A DNA stretch of 8,545 bases from Geminicoccaceae bacterium (GTDB taxonomy: Bacteria; Pseudomonadota; Alphaproteobacteria; Geminicoccales; Geminicoccaceae): assembly GCA_030824835.1 (NCBI GenBank), contig JAPJRA010000123.1, positions 1 to 8,545 of the forward strand, written 5' to 3'. Numbering within the stretch: position 1 is the stretch's first letter; each line of letters begins with the position of its first letter. Positions 6,528-8,545 of the stretch are shown piece after piece. Made by a program: the position numbers and the translations under genes. The notes beneath the pieces are model-generated. The model was not told the DNA's origin and ran no database searches. It saw only the letters and a program-made list of their open reading frames with translations.

Positions 6528-8545
6528 ATGGCGATCGACCGCGTCGCGGTGATCGGCGCCGGCGTCATGGGCAGCGGCATCGCCGCCCACGTCGCCAATG
6601 CCGGCGTGCCGGTGCTGTTGCTGGACGTAGTGCCGGCGGGTGCCGGCGACCGCAGCGGGCTCGCCCGTGCGGCGATCGCCCGGCTGCTCAAGGCCTCGCC
6701 GGCGGCCTTCATGACGCCCGCCGCGGTGCCGCTGGTCACGCCCGGCAACCTCGAGGACGATCTGGACGCCCTGGCCGACGTCGACTGGATCATCGAGGCG
6801 ATCGTCGAGGAGCCCGCCGCCAAGCGCCAGCTCTATGCGCGGCTGGAGCAGGTCCGCCGCCCCGGCAGCATCGTCTCCTCCAACACCTCGACCATCCCGC
6901 TGGCCCATTTGACCGCCGACCTGCCGGCCGGCCTGCGGCGTGACTTCCTGATCACCCACTTCTTCAATCCGCCGCGCTACATGCGGCTGCTCGAGGTCGT
7001 GGCCGGCCCGGCCACGCGCCGGGAGGCAATCGACGCCGTCGGCGACTTCGCCGATCGCCGCCTCGGCAAGGGCGTGGTCCGGGCCAAGGACACGCCCGGC
7101 TTCATCGCCAACCGCATCGGCACCTACTGGCTGCACACGGCCCTCGACCTCGCCGTCGAGCTCGGGCTGGGCGTCGAGGAAGCCGATGCCGTGCTCGGCC
7201 CGCCGGTCGGCATCCCCAGGTCCGGCGTGTTCGGGCTGCTCGATCTGGTCGGCATCGACCTGATCCCCAGGGTCGCGGCCAGCTTGCAGCACCTGCTGCC
7301 GGCCACGGACCGGCTGCGGGCCAACCGACGCCCGCAGCCGCTGATCGAGCGGATGCTGGCCCGGGGGCTCACCGGCCGCAAAGGCGCAGGCGGCTTCTAT
7401 CGCCTCCGCCAGGAGGGTGAGAGCAGGGTCAAGGAAGCGATCGATCTCCGTACCGGAGACTATCGAGCGAGCCTCAAGGCGCGGCCCGACAGCGTGGCCG
7501 CCGCCCGGACCGGTGGGCTGCGGGCCCTGCTCACCCATCCCGACCGCACCGGACGCTACGCCTGGGCGGTGCTGAGCGAGACGCTGGGCTATGCGGCCGA
7601 GCTGGTGCCGGAGATCAGCGACAGCATCGACGGCGTCGATCAGGCGATGCGGCTGGGCTACAACTGGACATGGGGGCCGTTCGAGCTGATCGACCGGATC
7701 GGCGCCGCGTGGCTCGCGGACCGCCTGCAGGCCAAGGGCCGCCCCGTGCCGCCACTGCTGGCACGGGCGCGCGAGCGGCCCTTCTACCGTGACGGCGCGG
7801 TTGGGCGCCAGCAGCTGGGCCCGGACGGCGCCTACCGGCCGGTCGAGCGGCCGCCGGGTACGCTCCGGCTCGCCGACGTCAAGCGCGGCGCCCGCCCCCT
7901 TCTCGCCAACGGCTCGGCCGCCTTGTGGGACCTCGGCGACGGCGCGCTCTGCTTCGAGCTCACCTCCAAGCAGAACACGCTCGATGCCGACAGCCTCAAC
8001 CTGCTGGCGGCGTCGATCGAGCTGGTGGCGGCGCGGCACCGGGCCCTGGTGATCTACGGCGACGCGCCCGACTTCTCGTTCGGCGCCAATCTGGGGCTGG
8101 CGCTGTTCGCGCTCAATGTCGGCCTGTGGGACCTCGTCGAGGAGCTGGTCGTCAAGGGGCAGCAGGTTTATCGCCAGCTCAAGCACGCGCCGTTCCCGGT
8201 GGTCGGGGCGCCGGCCGGCCTGGCGCTGGGCGGTGGCTGCGAGATCCTGCTGCATTGCGCCGCCGTGCAGGCCCATGCCGAGACCTACATGGGGCTGGTG
8301 GAGACCGGGGTCGGCCTCGTGCCGGCCTGGGGCGGCTGCACGGAGATGCTGCTGCGCCACATCGACGAGCGACGCCGCCCCGGCGGGCCGATGCCACCGA
8401 TCATGCAGGTTTTCGAGACGCTGGGCCTTGCCACCGTGTCGACCTCGGCGGCCGATGCGAGGCGCCTGCGCTTTCTCCGCCCCGAGGACGGCATCACCAT
8501 GAATCGCGACCGGCTGCTGGGCGACGCCAAGGCCCGGGCTTTGGC
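6528..8545 (+). CDS. fadN: 3-hydroxyacyl-CoA dehydrogenase / enoyl-CoA hydratase, FadN-type order (3' end beyond window)
   Basis: Catalyses hydration of 2-enoyl-CoA and NAD-dependent oxidation of 3-hydroxyacyl-CoA. 672 codons are in the window without a stop; homologues are about 780-790 residues, so roughly 110 are missing. The N-terminal Rossmann fold has GAGVMG (10-15). Dehydrogenase active-site residues follow: Ser118 and Asn119 in SSNTS, His144 and Asn147 in HFFNPP, Glu156 in LLEVV, and Asn195 in GFIANR. Two C-terminal 3HCDH-like regions cover about 190-400, including TGRKGAGGFY (282-291). The crotonase domain starts near 470, with FSFGANLGL (516-524), LALGGGCE (565-572) and ETGVGLVPAWGG (592-603); Glu572 and Glu592 match the two catalytic Glu of enoyl-CoA hydratase. 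This domain order equals Bacillus FadN and is reversed from E. coli FadB. It starts 4 bp after the thiolase stop, with GAGGCGG about 9 nt upstream of the ATG. Confidence 0.93.
   Translation, partial: MAIDRVAVIGAGVMGSGIAAHVANAGVPVLLLDVVPAGAGDRSGLARAAIARLLKASPAAFMTPAAVPLVTPGNLEDDLDALADVDWIIEAIVEEPAAKRQLYARLEQVRRPGSIVSSNTSTIPLAHLTADLPAGLRRDFLITHFFNPPRYMRLLEVVAGPATRREAIDAVGDFADRRLGKGVVRAKDTPGFIANRIGTYWLHTALDLAVELGLGVEEADAVLGPPVGIPRSGVFGLLDLVGIDLIPRVAASLQHLLPATDRLRANRRPQPLIERMLARGLTGRKGAGGFYRLRQEGESRVKEAIDLRTGDYRASLKARPDSVAAARTGGLRALLTHPDRTGRYAWAVLSETLGYAAELVPEISDSIDGVDQAMRLGYNWTWGPFELIDRIGAAWLADRLQAKGRPVPPLLARARERPFYRDGAVGRQQLGPDGAYRPVERPPGTLRLADVKRGARPLLANGSAALWDLGDGALCFELTSKQNTLDADSLNLLAASIELVAARHRALVIYGDAPDFSFGANLGLALFALNVGLWDLVEELVVKGQQVYRQLKHAPFPVVGAPAGLALGGGCEILLHCAAVQAHAETYMGLVETGVGLVPAWGGCTEMLLRHIDERRRPGGPMPPIMQVFETLGLATVSTSAADARRLRFLRPEDGITMNRDRLLGDAKARAL

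Noticed and set aside
5168..6823. Long minus-strand open frame (551 codons) opposite the thiolase
   Set aside because: No recognisable domain, and it spans the ends of three intact plus-strand genes; an antisense artefact.
6414..8360. Long minus-strand open frame (648 codons) opposite the FadN-type gene
   Set aside because: Its translation is Arg/Gln/His/Gly-rich without motifs, typical of the antisense frame of a GC-rich gene, and the plus strand encodes an enzyme with all catalytic residues.

Overview
The window is GC-rich chromosomal DNA, probably from an alphaproteobacterium (the gene content and protein style suggest Rhodospirillales; this is inference, as there is no rRNA or marker to fix it). 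Codon third positions in the well-defined genes are almost all G or C. I see no tRNA, rRNA, insertion sequence, CRISPR array or phage gene.

Layout. Positions 1-543 (minus) hold the 5' part of an unrecognised gene with a basic Gly/Arg/Lys-rich start; it runs off the left edge. Positions 551-1054 contain no confident gene, only two weak minus-strand ORFs. Positions 1055-1351 (minus) encode a 98-residue protein resembling a histidine-kinase HisKA dimerization domain, but with Gln where the phosphoacceptor His should be and no ATPase domain. It diverges from a two-helix membrane protein at 1439-1981 (plus); an imperfect inverted repeat lies between them. That gene converges with guaB (1989-3470, minus), the IMP dehydrogenase of guanine nucleotide synthesis, with 7 bp between the stop codons.

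From 3681 to the right edge (plus) runs a fatty-acid beta-oxidation operon: a long-chain acyl-CoA ligase (FadD-type, 3681-5390), a 3-ketoacyl-CoA thiolase (FadA-type, 5387-6523) and a bifunctional 3-hydroxyacyl-CoA dehydrogenase/enoyl-CoA hydratase (6528 to the edge, incomplete). The last has the dehydrogenase domain first and the hydratase domain second, as in Bacillus FadN and opposite to E. coli FadB. The genes overlap by 4 bp and are separated by 4 bp, so co-translation is likely. Together they activate fatty acids and perform every step of the cycle except the acyl-CoA dehydrogenase step, which is not in the window.

The 210-bp divergent region between guaB and the fatty-acid operon carries a plausible housekeeping promoter for guaB and, for the operon, a promoter-like element with an AT-richer dyad. 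One reading of it (TTGACG, 20-bp spacer, TATAGT) has the long-spacer geometry of MerR-family-controlled promoters.

I found no clear previously undescribed multi-gene system. The best leads are the His-less stand-alone HisKA-like protein, the inverted repeat beside it, and the dyad promoter of the fatty-acid operon.
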